This document shows positions 1 to 6,814 of a stretch of 64,000 nucleotides of DNA, in pieces (positions within the stretch are counted from its first letter, which is position 1; each line of letters starts with the position of its first letter). The stretch comes from Flavobacteriales bacterium. Lineage in GTDB: Bacteria > Bacteroidota > Bacteroidia > Flavobacteriales_F > PHOS-HE28. Location of the stretch: contig JACJZF010000013.1 in NCBI GenBank assembly GCA_020635725.1, forward strand, positions 6,962 through 70,961. The letters are read 5' to 3'. The translations under genes and the position numbers were made by a program. The notes beneath the pieces were generated by a model. The model was not told where the DNA came from, searched no databases, and saw nothing but the letters and a program-made list of their open reading frames with translations.

Positions 1-2
1 TG

Positions 3-602
3 GTGCTGCCCCCGAAGCTCGCTCCGGTGCAAGTCGCCGTGGTCCCCATCGCGAAGAACAACGAGCAGCTCGAGGCCATACGTGCCTATGTGCAGCCTAC
101 GCTGACCGCGTTGCGATCCAAAGGCATCAGCGTGAAATTCGACGACGACGACACGAAGAAGCCCGGCTGGAAATTCGCCGAGTACGAGTTCAAAGGCTAT
201 CCCGTACGCATCGCGATCGGTCCGCGGGATATGGAGAACGGCACCGTGGAGGTGGCGCGACGCGACACTTTGGAGAAACAAGTGATGCAGATCACGGACA
301 TCGCCGACAAGATCGAGCACCTGCTCCAAGCCATCCAGGACAACCTGTTCCAGAAGGCATTGGCCATGCGCGAGGCCGGCACCCGCGCGGTGGACACCTA
401 CGAAGAGTTCAAGGTGGAGATCGAGAAGGGCGGTTTCCTCCTGGCGCACTGGGACGGCACCGCCGAGACGGAAGCCCGCGTGAAGGAGGAGACCAAGGCC
501 ACCATACGTTGCTTGCCCCTGGATGGCGATAACGCGCCGGGCCACTGCATGGTCACGGGCAAGCCCAGCGCCCGCCGGGTGATCTTCGCCAGGGCCTACT
601 GA
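3..602 (+). CDS. proS: Prolyl-tRNA synthetase, C-terminal part (5' truncated by window)
   Basis: ProS charges tRNA-Pro with proline in the cytoplasm. Only the last 199 residues are in the window, and the frame is open to the left edge, so the true start lies upstream. The visible part begins with the LPPKLAPVQV motif that leads into the class II anticodon-binding fold, continues through VVPI and YPVRIAIGPRDMENG, and ends with the C-terminal domain and the terminal RAY. The tyrosine at the extreme C-terminus is typical of the archaeal/eukaryal-type ProRS found in Bacteroidota. The stop TGA overlaps the ATG of the next gene by one base (TGATG), which suggests translational coupling. Confidence 0.95.
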   Translation: MLPPKLAPVQVAVVPIAKNNEQLEAIRAYVQPTLTALRSKGISVKFDDDDTKKPGWKFAEYEFKGYPVRIAIGPRDMENGTVEVARRDTLEKQVMQITDIADKIEHLLQAIQDNLFQKALAMREAGTRAVDTYEEFKVEIEKGGFLLAHWDGTAETEARVKEETKATIRCLPLDGDNAPGHCMVTGKPSARRVIFARAY

Positions 603-1303
603 TGAGCAAGAAGCAACCCTCCGATGCCCGTGGCCTGATCGTCGGCCTGCTGCGCACGAAATCGTGCATGAAGCAGGATGTGTACCGCAACACCATCGCC
701 CTCTTCGACCTCATCAAGGAACTGCTGCAGGAGATCGCCGCCGACCTCGAATCGCAGGTGAAGGGCGAGGATGAGCGCCTGGCCATCTCATTCACCGATA
801 AGGGCACCACGGCCTGCGAGCTCCGCGTGGCCGGCGATGTGGTGATCTTTCACATGCACACCAACGTCTTCAAGCTCGACCAGAGCCACAGCCTCTGGAA
901 ATCGAGCTACCTGGAGGACGATGAGCTGCGCGGCTACTTCGGCGTGGTGAACGTGTACAACTTCCTGAGCGACTCCTTCAAGTACAACCGGGAGCGCGAC
1001 CTGGGCTACCTGGTCGCCCGTCTCTTCCTGAACCGGGACAACCGCTTCTTCGTGCAGGGCAAGCGCCAGCTCGGCTTCCTCTTCGACGACCTGCCCGGCA
1101 ATGAGCTGAGCCGCCAGCGAATCAAGGATGTGCTGCTATCGGTGGTGCTCTACGTGCTCGAGTTCGACCTGCTGGCCCCGCCCTACGACCAGGTGAACCA
1201 AGTGACGGTGAGCGAGATGAATGAGCTGAACGCCAACGTGAAGATCTCCACCGGCAAAAGGCTCGGCTTCCGCTTCCAGAGCGATACGAACGAACCATCC
1301 TGA
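602..1303 (+). CDS. Conserved protein of unknown function (233 aa)
   Basis: I do not recognise a named family. The start is fixed by the TGATG overlap with proS. The protein is soluble-looking, with no signal peptide or membrane segment. Visible features are an N-terminal helix rich in Lys/Glu (about 25-55), a beta-rich middle with the stretch FHMHTNVFKLD (about 82-92), an aromatic segment YFGVVNVYNFLSDSFKYNRERD (about 117-138), and a helical C-terminus. It ends 17 bp before a promoter that serves the downstream tRNA-Glu gene. The coupling to proS suggests a housekeeping role, but that is inference only. Confidence 0.75.
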   Translation: MSKKQPSDARGLIVGLLRTKSCMKQDVYRNTIALFDLIKELLQEIAADLESQVKGEDERLAISFTDKGTTACELRVAGDVVIFHMHTNVFKLDQSHSLWKSSYLEDDELRGYFGVVNVYNFLSDSFKYNRERDLGYLVARLFLNRDNRFFVQGKRQLGFLFDDLPGNELSRQRIKDVLLSVVLYVLEFDLLAPPYDQVNQVTVSEMNELNANVKISTGKRLGFRFQSDTNEPS

Positions 1304-1319
1304 AAGCGTAGGAGACCGC

Positions 1320-1349
1320 TTGCGGGTGTGCGGCGCCTTTATACATTTG
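1320..1349 (+). promoter_or_regulatory. Bacteroidota-type promoter for tRNA-Glu (TTG-N19-TACATTTG)
   Basis: TTG at 1320-1322, a 19-bp spacer, and TACATTTG at 1342-1349 match the -33/-7 consensus (TTG, TAnnTTTG) described for the primary sigma factor of Bacteroides and relatives. It lies 27 bp before the tRNA, with a small GC hairpin at about 1350-1364 between them. Confidence 0.75.
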
Positions 1350-1375
1350 CGGCCCCTTCGGGGATTTGACATCGT

Positions 1376-1450
1376 GGCCCGTTCGTCTAGGGGTTAGGAC
1401 GCGTCCCTTTCACGGATGAAACAGGGGTTCGATTCCCCTACGGGCTACCA
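1376..1450 (+). tRNA. tRNA-Glu (anticodon TTC)
   Basis: The cloverleaf can be drawn by eye. The acceptor stem GGCCCGT (1376-1382) pairs with ACGGGCT (1440-1446) with one G-T pair. The anticodon stem CGTCC/GGATG encloses the loop CTTTCAC with anticodon TTC. The T arm AGGGG/CCCCT encloses TTCGATT. Discriminator A1447 is followed by a genomically encoded CCA (1448-1450). The molecule is 75 nt and resembles bacterial tRNA-Glu closely. A factor-independent terminator starts 2 nt after the CCA. Confidence 0.96.
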
Positions 1451-1499
1451 AGAAACCCGCGCGCTGCGCGGGTTTTCGCTTTCCAGGCCTTTCGGGGAA
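1437..1499 (+). repeat. Direct repeat copy 1: tRNA-Glu 3' end plus terminator
   Basis: Covers the last 14 nt of the tRNA (from the T-arm 3' strand to CCA), the terminator hairpin and about 25 nt beyond it. It recurs at 1541-1603 with one mismatch over 63 nt, an offset of exactly 104 bp. Confidence 0.95.
1453..1476 (+). terminator. Rho-independent terminator of tRNA-Glu
   Basis: A 10-bp perfect stem (AAACCCGCGC / GCGCGGGTTT) with loop GCT is followed by TC. The A-tract/T-tract ends make it bidirectional in form. Confidence 0.85.
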
Positions 1500-1540
1500 C
1501 TCAATGCCGGGCAATCCTAGTGCGGATCGCTCCGTCATTT

Positions 1541-1603
1541 CCTACGGGCTACCAAGAAACCCGCGCGCTGCGCGGGTTTTCGCTTTCCAGGCCCTTCGGG
1601 GAA
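1541..1603 (+). repeat. Direct repeat copy 2: orphan tRNA-Glu 3' fragment plus duplicate terminator
   Basis: Second copy of the 1437-1499 segment, including the tRNA 3' tail with CCA and the same hairpin (1557-1580). There is no tRNA body in front of it; homology stops inside the T arm. It is therefore a tRNA remnant, not a second gene. Confidence 0.93.
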
Positions 1604-1860
1604 GCCGTGGAGCGAGCCTTCTGCTCTGGAAGCCATTCAACACTACGTTTCGAAAGAGCCCAGCGGCTGCAGACATCAAAGGCTGTGGCCCCGCCGCCCC
1701 GATCTGGGGAAGCCGCCCACCTGACTGCTACGGTACGCGCGTTCGGGGTACTGAAGCGAAGCAGCATCCAGCGCGGGAGAGCGCGGAGATCCGTGCCACG
1801 GCATGCGATCCGCCACATGGGCGATGTCTCATCAGCACGACAACCTCAAAACAAACAACC
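1604..1860. other. Intergenic, no gene recognised
   Basis: Lies between the duplicated tRNA tail and the YtxH gene. Several frames are open across it, but none gives a protein-like composition or a credible start. The last 20 bases before the YtxH ATG are A/C-rich and lack a Shine-Dalgarno sequence. Confidence 0.5.
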
Positions 1861-2106
1861 ATGACAGCCAAGAGCACCGTAGCAATCGCCATCACCGCAC
1901 TAGCGGCCGGCGCCGCATTGGGAATCCTGTTCGCCCCGGACAGCGGAGCGGCCACCCGAAAGAAAATCGTGAAGAAAGGGAATGACCTGCGCGACCGCCT
2001 CACCGACCTGGTAGGCAAGGGCGAGGAGCTTGCCGAAGACCTGAAGAAGCAGGCGAACGATGTCACCGAGAAAGCGAAGCACGCTGCGCGCACCGCGACC
2101 TCATAG
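1861..2106 (+). CDS. YtxH-domain small membrane protein (81 aa)
   Basis: YtxH-type proteins are small, membrane-anchored, stress-associated proteins of unclear mechanism. This one has an N-terminal hydrophobic helix (about 5-25) with the family's hallmark GxxxGxLFAPxSG-like stretch (ALGILFAPDSGAATRKKI). A long amphipathic, lysine-rich helix follows (about 35-75). The ATG at 1861 was chosen because it puts the hydrophobic helix at the N-terminus; the frame is open further upstream but without family-like sequence. The leader is A/C-rich (AAAACAAACAACC) with no Shine-Dalgarno. A strong hairpin follows the gene. Confidence 0.88.
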   Translation: MTAKSTVAIAITALAAGAALGILFAPDSGAATRKKIVKKGNDLRDRLTDLVGKGEELAEDLKKQANDVTEKAKHAARTATS

Positions 2107-2128
2107 CGCCGGCCCAGCACAAGCGATG

Positions 2129-2159
2129 CACGCCCCGGGGTACAGCACCTCGGGGCGTG
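2129..2159 (+). terminator. Probable terminator after the YtxH gene
   Basis: A 12-bp stem (CACGCCCCGGGG / CCTCGGGGCGTG, one G-T pair) has a 7-nt loop. There is no clear T-tract after it. Confidence 0.5.
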
Positions 2160-2302
2160 TGCGTATGCGCAGGTGTCCATCGCGGTGATTCGTGGTGGCC
2201 CTTCCCCGCCGGGTGGCGCGGCTTGCCCCGAACCAATGGCCAATCGTGCGGGAAGCGCGGTCGGCACCATTCTCGACCAGTGCGGAACTAAACGCAACAC
2301 CC

Positions 2303-3193
2303 ATGTCAACCCCAAGCACCAACTGGAACCTTTCGATCGGCGTAGCTGTCGGAAGCCTGGCCCTGATGGCCCTAGCCGCCTGCGACCGTGGACCCACGGA
2401 AGCGGAGCTGGCCGCACAGGCCGAAGCACGCGAACTGCGGTCCGAGATCCAATCGCGCGACTCGCTGATCGCGGATATGACCGGCTCGTTCGGCGAGATT
2501 GAGGACAACCTGAAGCTGATGCGCGAGAAGCAGCAGCTGGTGGTGAACACCGCCGATGAAGAGAAGATCACCACGAAGCAGCGTGATCGCATCCTGCACG
2601 ACCTGCAGCTCATGAACGGGCTGATGCAGGAGAGCCGAGACCAAGTGGCCGACCTCACGAAGAAGCTCGACAAGAGCCGGGTGGAATCCGGCTCGCTCCG
2701 CAAGAAGCTGAAAGCGATCGACATGGAACTGGCCGCGCGCGACTCCTCCATCAACCAATTGAAAGAAGACCTTCTGGCACGCGACTTCCGCATTGAGGAA
2801 GTGAACAAGCAGCTCTCCGACCTTGAGCTGGAGATGGCCAAGCGCCAAGCCACCATCGATCAACTGGGCAATGAGCTGCACACCGCCTACTACGCGATCG
2901 GAACGCGCAAGGAACTGGAGGAGAACGGCGTGGTGCATCGGCGCGGCGGCGTGCTCGGCATGGGCAAGACCTCGGAGATCAGCCTGGGCGCCACCAACGA
3001 CAAGTTCAGTCAGGTGGATACGCGCACCGCGACGCGCATCCCCCTGAGCGGAGAGAAGATCCACCTCGTGAGCGAGCACCCCGACGGCTCCTACGAGATC
3101 GTGGAGAACGGAGATAAGCTCGACTACATCCAGATCAAGGATGCCGATTCGTTCTGGCGCTTGAGCCACTACCTCGTGGCGGAAGTGCAGTAA
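2303..3193 (+). CDS. Coiled-coil lipoprotein (296 aa)
   Basis: The N-terminus is a lipoprotein signal with lipobox LAAC; Cys27 is the predicted lipidation site. Residues 31-200 are almost entirely charged heptad-like coiled coil rich in E, K, R and L. A compact C-terminal domain follows (about 205-296), containing GVVHRRGGVLGMGKTSEISLG and a beta-rich tail ending in FWRLSHYLVAEVQ. The start ATG 2303 gives the signal peptide directly; upstream in-frame codons would add an unlikely extension. It is probably anchored in the envelope with the coiled coil in the periplasm. Coiled-coil lipoproteins of this shape are common in Bacteroidota, but I cannot assign a function. A strong terminator follows. 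Confidence 0.85.
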   Translation: MSTPSTNWNLSIGVAVGSLALMALAACDRGPTEAELAAQAEARELRSEIQSRDSLIADMTGSFGEIEDNLKLMREKQQLVVNTADEEKITTKQRDRILHDLQLMNGLMQESRDQVADLTKKLDKSRVESGSLRKKLKAIDMELAARDSSINQLKEDLLARDFRIEEVNKQLSDLELEMAKRQATIDQLGNELHTAYYAIGTRKELEENGVVHRRGGVLGMGKTSEISLGATNDKFSQVDTRTATRIPLSGEKIHLVSEHPDGSYEIVENGDKLDYIQIKDADSFWRLSHYLVAEVQ

Positions 3194-3212
3194 GACCTCA
3201 GCGACTATACGT

Positions 3213-3242
3213 GAGAACGCCCGGTCTTGGCCGGGCGTTCTC
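3213..3242 (+). terminator. Rho-independent terminator after the coiled-coil lipoprotein
   Basis: A 12-bp perfect stem (GAGAACGCCCGG / CCGGGCGTTCTC) with loop TCTTGG is followed by ATTTCC. Confidence 0.85.
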
Positions 3243-3556
3243 ATTTCCTATCCGAGAGAAGTTCGCGTCATTGTAACGGTCTGGAAGAGCGCAAATAGCC
3301 CGCAACAACCTCCGAACGCCTCCTGGCACTCCCCCACCCCTACTTGTATTCAACGGCTCACGACGCCACTTGGCCAGCTGGTGCGGAACGACTGCCCACG
3401 CTTAAGAGCCGGGGCGCGTAACCAGCCTGGCGATGAAATATGCTGGGCACGCATGGGGCTGGGCATGCCTGGGATGAGGTTGTGAGCTTTGCCTGGCGAG
3501 GGAAGGAGGACCGTACAGCACCGCCAACAAGGGAAATGCTGGAATACCCCATAGAA
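3243..3556. other. Intergenic between convergent units, nothing recognised
   Basis: Between the plus-strand lipoprotein terminator and the terminator of the minus-strand genes. No protein-like frame, tRNA or repeat was seen. Confidence 0.5.
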
Positions 3557-3583
3557 AAGGGGCGCGGGAGAACCGCGCCCCTT
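3557..3583 (-). terminator. Rho-independent terminator of the minus-strand pair at 3601-4605
   Basis: An 11-bp perfect stem (AAGGGGCGCGG / CCGCGCCCCTT) has a 5-nt loop. Read on the minus strand the stem ends in a TTTT run. Confidence 0.8.
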
Positions 3584-3600
3584 CCCATGGGGTCCGTCCG

Positions 3601-3954
3601 TCAGAGCAGAATGATGAGCAGAAGTATGATGATGATGAGGCCGGCCGTGCTGATATAGACCACGGTGCCGCCGCTGCGCTTGTTGATCTGGTCCATCTCA
3701 GACTTCATGGCGCGCCATTCGGTACGGAGCTCCTGTCGTTGATCGCGCGTGAGCGTGCTTCGGTCGGTGGCGAGCAGCTTCTCCATCCGCATCTGCAGAT
3801 CGAGCACATGCTGCTGCTCCGCAGGAGGCAGCGCCGATAACCGCTCTTGATTCACCACGACCTCCTTCGCCGGGGCCGCCTGCGTGGGGACGGTGAGAGA
3901 CGCCACGAGGGCAATGGGCAGGATGGCTGCTCTGATCAATTTCTTCGTATTCAT
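3601..3954 (-). CDS. Small exported protein with C-terminal membrane helix (117 aa)
   Basis: Unknown function. Residues 1-28 form a signal peptide (MNTKK, a hydrophobic core, then TQAAPAKE). The middle (about 35-92) is helical and charged, with a QERLSALPPAEQQHVL segment. The last 20 residues are an uninterrupted hydrophobic helix (STAGLIIIILLLIILL) that ends at the stop codon. This suggests an inner-membrane protein with its soluble part outside the cytoplasm. It follows the beta-barrel gene by 24 bp on the same strand, so the two are likely co-transcribed. The leader is A/C-rich (CAATCCCACAACC) with no Shine-Dalgarno. Confidence 0.8.
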   Translation of the reverse strand: MNTKKLIRAAILPIALVASLTVPTQAAPAKEVVVNQERLSALPPAEQQHVLDLQMRMEKLLATDRSTLTRDQRQELRTEWRAMKSEMDQINKRSGGTVVYISTAGLIIIILLLIILL

Positions 3955-3978
3955 GGTTGTGGGATTGTTGTTCTTGAT

Positions 3979-4605
3979 TCAGCGCGCCAATGCCAGCCGA
4001 ACCCCGGCGTTCAGGCAGAATTGATTCACCTTGGGATTGGTCTGCAAAGGCTCGCCTTGGAAGATGTCCGACATGGCCACCCCATAGCTCCCCTCTACGA
4101 AGACGAAACCGAAGGTCACGCCGCCTCCGAACCCAATGAGCCATTGCGTCCGACGGGCGTCCACTTCCAGTTCATCATCCGAGAGCTCGGTGCTCAGCGC
4201 GAAGAGCGCGGTAGGCCCTGCCATCACATAGGCGTTGAACGCGGGCTCGTCAGAGATACGAATCAGGTTACGACCAAGCATCAGCGGCACACGCAGCGAG
4301 CGTTCGGTGTACCGATACTCCCGGTTGATCGCGTCTGCAGCCCCGGCGCTGTCCAACCCGGTGGTGATGAACTCCAGGTTGCGGACCTGGAAGTGCGCGC
4401 CACCGCGGACGAACCAGAGATCACCGAGCTGCAGGTCAGCACCGAATTGGTATCCGGGCCTGCCGGTCCAATGCTCAGGACCGGATTCCTGCACGTTGCT
4501 CATGTTGTATCCGCCGCCGAAGCGGAACTCCTGCGCGCGAAGGCATGTTGCGGCGCAGAGGGCCGCTAGGCCGAGTGCGCAGAAGCGAAGGGAGAGCTGT
4601 TCCAT
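3979..4605 (-). CDS. Outer-membrane beta-barrel protein (208 aa)
   Basis: The signal peptide covers residues 1-24 (cut near CLRAQ-EF). The rest alternates short amphipathic beta strands with Gly/Asn turns (FRFGGGYNMSN, YQFGADLQLGDLWFVRGGAHFQV, WLIGFGGGVTFGFVFVEGSYGVAMSD) and ends in NAGVRLALAR. This is the pattern of the PorT-like/OmpW-sized outer-membrane beta-barrel families common in Bacteroidota. It probably forms an 8-10 stranded barrel. No ligand or transport role can be read from the sequence. Confidence 0.82.
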   Translation of the reverse strand: MEQLSLRFCALGLAALCAATCLRAQEFRFGGGYNMSNVQESGPEHWTGRPGYQFGADLQLGDLWFVRGGAHFQVRNLEFITTGLDSAGAADAINREYRYTERSLRVPLMLGRNLIRISDEPAFNAYVMAGPTALFALSTELSDDELEVDARRTQWLIGFGGGVTFGFVFVEGSYGVAMSDIFQGEPLQTNPKVNQFCLNAGVRLALAR

Positions 4606-4641
4606 GGGTGGTGGTTGTTCGTAAGAGCGGTGATCACCCGT

Positions 4642-4812
4642 TCAGGTCCGATCGAAGAGGCGCTTGCCGAAGAGCAGGCTCAGGATGAACAGCGCGATGA
4701 AAATGAAGAAGAGGACTTTCGCGATCCCAGCGGCTCCGGCGGCTATCCCACCGAAGCCGAACACGGCCGCGATGATGGCGATGACCAGGAAAATGGCTGC
4801 ATAGCGTAGCAT
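4642..4812 (-). CDS. DUF1328/YtjA-like small membrane protein (56 aa)
   Basis: A short gene read directly from the minus strand. The protein starts MLRYAAIFLVIAIIAA and has the Gly/Ala motif FGFGGIAAGAAGIAKVLFF, then a second hydrophobic helix and a basic tail KRLFDRT. This is the signature of the DUF1328 family: two-helix inner-membrane peptides of 50-60 residues, often next to stress genes. The leader is A/C-rich (AACAACCAAACCCTCAACGTC). It lies 36 bp upstream of the beta-barrel gene on the same strand. Confidence 0.88.
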   Translation of the reverse strand: MLRYAAIFLVIAIIAAVFGFGGIAAGAAGIAKVLFFIFIALFILSLLFGKRLFDRT

Positions 4813-4976
4813 GACGTTGAGGGTTTGGTTGTTTTCTCGTGACCATGATCCCGGTCAAATGGCCTGCCAGCGCGACGCCAAGGCTGATCACTCGGGATGC
4901 TGTGGTACAAGTGCCCCAACAAGGCCTACGGGATGCCCGATGGGGCCCGGTGTTGAACATGGGTGCGCCACCGCGC

Positions 4977-6059
4977 TCATGGCCGATCCTCCCGCACGTT
5001 GAAGATGTCCACATCACGATCGATCGCTGGAGCGAAGGCTTGGATGAAGGCATTTCGCAGCACATTGATCACAGCCACCCAGGTGCGCACGTGGGGGTCG
5101 TCCAACCGGCCCTCGAGCGGGATCTTCGTGCCCAGGTTCTCTTCCCTCGGGTTGCGCAGCAGGCTGCCCACTCCACCCACGAGGCCTTCCCACACCTTCC
5201 GGAAGAAGCTATCCTGCCGATCTTCTCGACCGAGCACGTCCAAGTCCTCGATCAAGGGCTTGAAGTAGCCTTTGAACGCGCCATCGCGCGTGGCCAGTTC
5301 GCTGTAGATGCTCATCCGGCCACGATTCACATCGAAGTCGGCGTAGGCCTGGAAGAAGTCATTCACCTGTGTGAGGTCCACTCCCTCCACGGTTAGATCA
5401 AGATCCCAGATGCTCTGCTCGCTGAGCGGGTCCAGACCCATACGCAAGGAGAGATCACCGCCATAGACCGCAGCGCTCGCACGCACTTGAGCGGGCAGCA
5501 GGTCCTTGCTGTCGCGCACCGAGCGCAGGTTGAGCGCAACGGCATTCACGCTGCTCATGACCAGGTGCACCTGAGGCGAGGAACCCTCATCGTGGTATTC
5601 GACCCGGCCATTATCCAGCGCGAACCGGTTGATCCGCAAGGGCATGAAGTCGTTGAGCACCTCGCCCAGGGTGGCCGTATCGCCCTGCACCTCGGTCGGT
5701 TCCGCCCTGTCCTGGGTGAACCGCAGCATGGGCTGCACGGCTTCTACCTCACCCACCAGCGCGCCGTGGAAGAGCGCGCGCCACTCGATAGAGAGGTCGA
5801 TGGATGCTGCGGAGAGGAAGGGTGTCTGCTCGTTGGTGGTGCTATCGACCTTGTTGAGCTCGAAGCCTTCGATGCGGTAGGCCCCGCGGATGATGGCGAG
5901 GTCGAGGTCGGCGATATGGCCATGATAGCCAGGCACCCTTGCGAGGCGATCATTGGCGACGTGAAGCAGCAGGAAAGGAAGTGCAAGTCGGACGCAGAGC
6001 AGCACGCCGATGACGATCAGGATAGAGCGCCATCGCGACGAGAGTTGAATCGGGGCCAT
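4977..6059 (-). CDS. AsmA-like / DUF748 family envelope protein (360 aa)
   Basis: A single N-terminal membrane helix (about 11-30) is followed by a long periplasmic beta-rich region. The segment around residues 120-160, with PLRINRFALDNGRVEYHDEG, matches the repeated beta-strand signature of DUF748/AsmA proteins. Members of the wider AsmA/TamB group form elongated periplasmic beta structures linked to lipid or outer-membrane homeostasis. ATG 6059 was preferred over a GTG 39 bp upstream because it places the membrane helix close to the N-terminus. The gene is divergent from the response-regulator cluster. Confidence 0.78.
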   Translation of the reverse strand: MAPIQLSSRWRSILIVIGVLLCVRLALPFLLLHVANDRLARVPGYHGHIADLDLAIIRGAYRIEGFELNKVDSTTNEQTPFLSAASIDLSIEWRALFHGALVGEVEAVQPMLRFTQDRAEPTEVQGDTATLGEVLNDFMPLRINRFALDNGRVEYHDEGSSPQVHLVMSSVNAVALNLRSVRDSKDLLPAQVRASAAVYGGDLSLRMGLDPLSEQSIWDLDLTVEGVDLTQVNDFFQAYADFDVNRGRMSIYSELATRDGAFKGYFKPLIEDLDVLGREDRQDSFFRKVWEGLVGGVGSLLRNPREENLGTKIPLEGRLDDPHVRTWVAVINVLRNAFIQAFAPAIDRDVDIFNVREDRP

Positions 6060-6432
6060 GGCACCCGAGTTGGAGAAGTTCAGGCCAAAGACCTGCACGA
6101 AAAGGCAAAACGCCGGTACCGCTCAGGTTGAACGCGAACTTCAATGCGGAAAGAACACCCCAAGAATGTGGCAGATGTTCCCCAAGACCACGGACATGAA
6201 TCCGGCTCCCCCAGGGAATCACGGGAGCAGTGGCGGGTTCTTAGGCTGTTTTCCTCAACTCGGGTACGGATCTCGCGGAAGGCACATTCACGCTCTCCGG
6301 GAGCAGCTTGCGATTCATGCCCAACACTCGTTCTCTCCTTGCGATACCGCTGAGCTTTCGACTTCTTCGCAAGGTCAAACGGGGGGCATCCCGAAGATTG
6401 AAACACGACTCGCGCGACGGACGAATGCTGTG
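6060..6432. other. Divergent intergenic region between the DUF748 gene and the phosphorelay genes
   Basis: 373 bp that must hold promoters in both directions. I found no exact TAnnTTTG element and no convincing sigma54 site with the GG-N10-GC spacing. No protein-like frame was seen; the frame of the downstream receiver gene stays open through part of it without family-like sequence. Confidence 0.5.
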
Positions 6433-6804
6433 ATGCTGAGGTCAATCAATAACGTTCTCCTGGTGGACGATGAACCGGAAATCTGCATGCTGCTCTGCGC
6501 GATGCTCCGTCGCAACGGCGCGCAGTGCTTCTCGGCGCACACGCTGGAGGAGGCCAAGAAAGTAGTGGCCAGCGGGCTCCGGTTCGACGCCGCCTTCCTT
6601 GATGCGAATCTGCCCGACGGCATGGGCTACACACTCATACCCGCGATCAAATCCCACTCTCCCGATTCTGCTTGCGTGGCGATCAGCGCCATGGATACCG
6701 AAGGCGCGAACGCCGAGGCCGCGGGCGCCGACACATTCGTGGCGAAACCATTGAGCCGACAGGCGATCATGGACGCCTTGCGCAAGCTGGGATTCAACAC
6801 CTGA
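6433..6804 (+). CDS. Single-domain response regulator (receiver only, 123 aa)
   Basis: A CheY-like receiver with acidic pocket VDDEPE (residues 11-16), phospho-acceptor Asp57 in AFLDANLP, a Ser in the switch position (VAISAMD) and Lys105 in VAKPLS. There is no output domain, so it probably works as a phosphate shuttle or by protein contact. It sits 10 bp upstream of the NtrC-type regulator and in one unit with the histidine kinase, which implies a phosphorelay of kinase, receiver and sigma54 activator. The start ATG 6433 places the receiver at the N-terminus. Confidence 0.9.
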   Translation: MLRSINNVLLVDDEPEICMLLCAMLRRNGAQCFSAHTLEEAKKVVASGLRFDAAFLDANLPDGMGYTLIPAIKSHSPDSACVAISAMDTEGANAEAAGADTFVAKPLSRQAIMDALRKLGFNT

Positions 6805-6814
6805 TTCCACGAAC

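Noticed and set aside
1541..1550. Second tRNA-Glu gene
   Set aside because: Only the last 14 nt of the tRNA are repeated; there is no acceptor 5' strand, D arm or anticodon arm in front of them.
4855..4870. Possible sigma54 promoter (minus strand, TGGCAG...TTGAC) before the DUF1328 gene
   Set aside because: Spacing fits, but the -12 GC dinucleotide is GA and the -24 box is imperfect; similar near-matches occur by chance in this GC-rich DNA.
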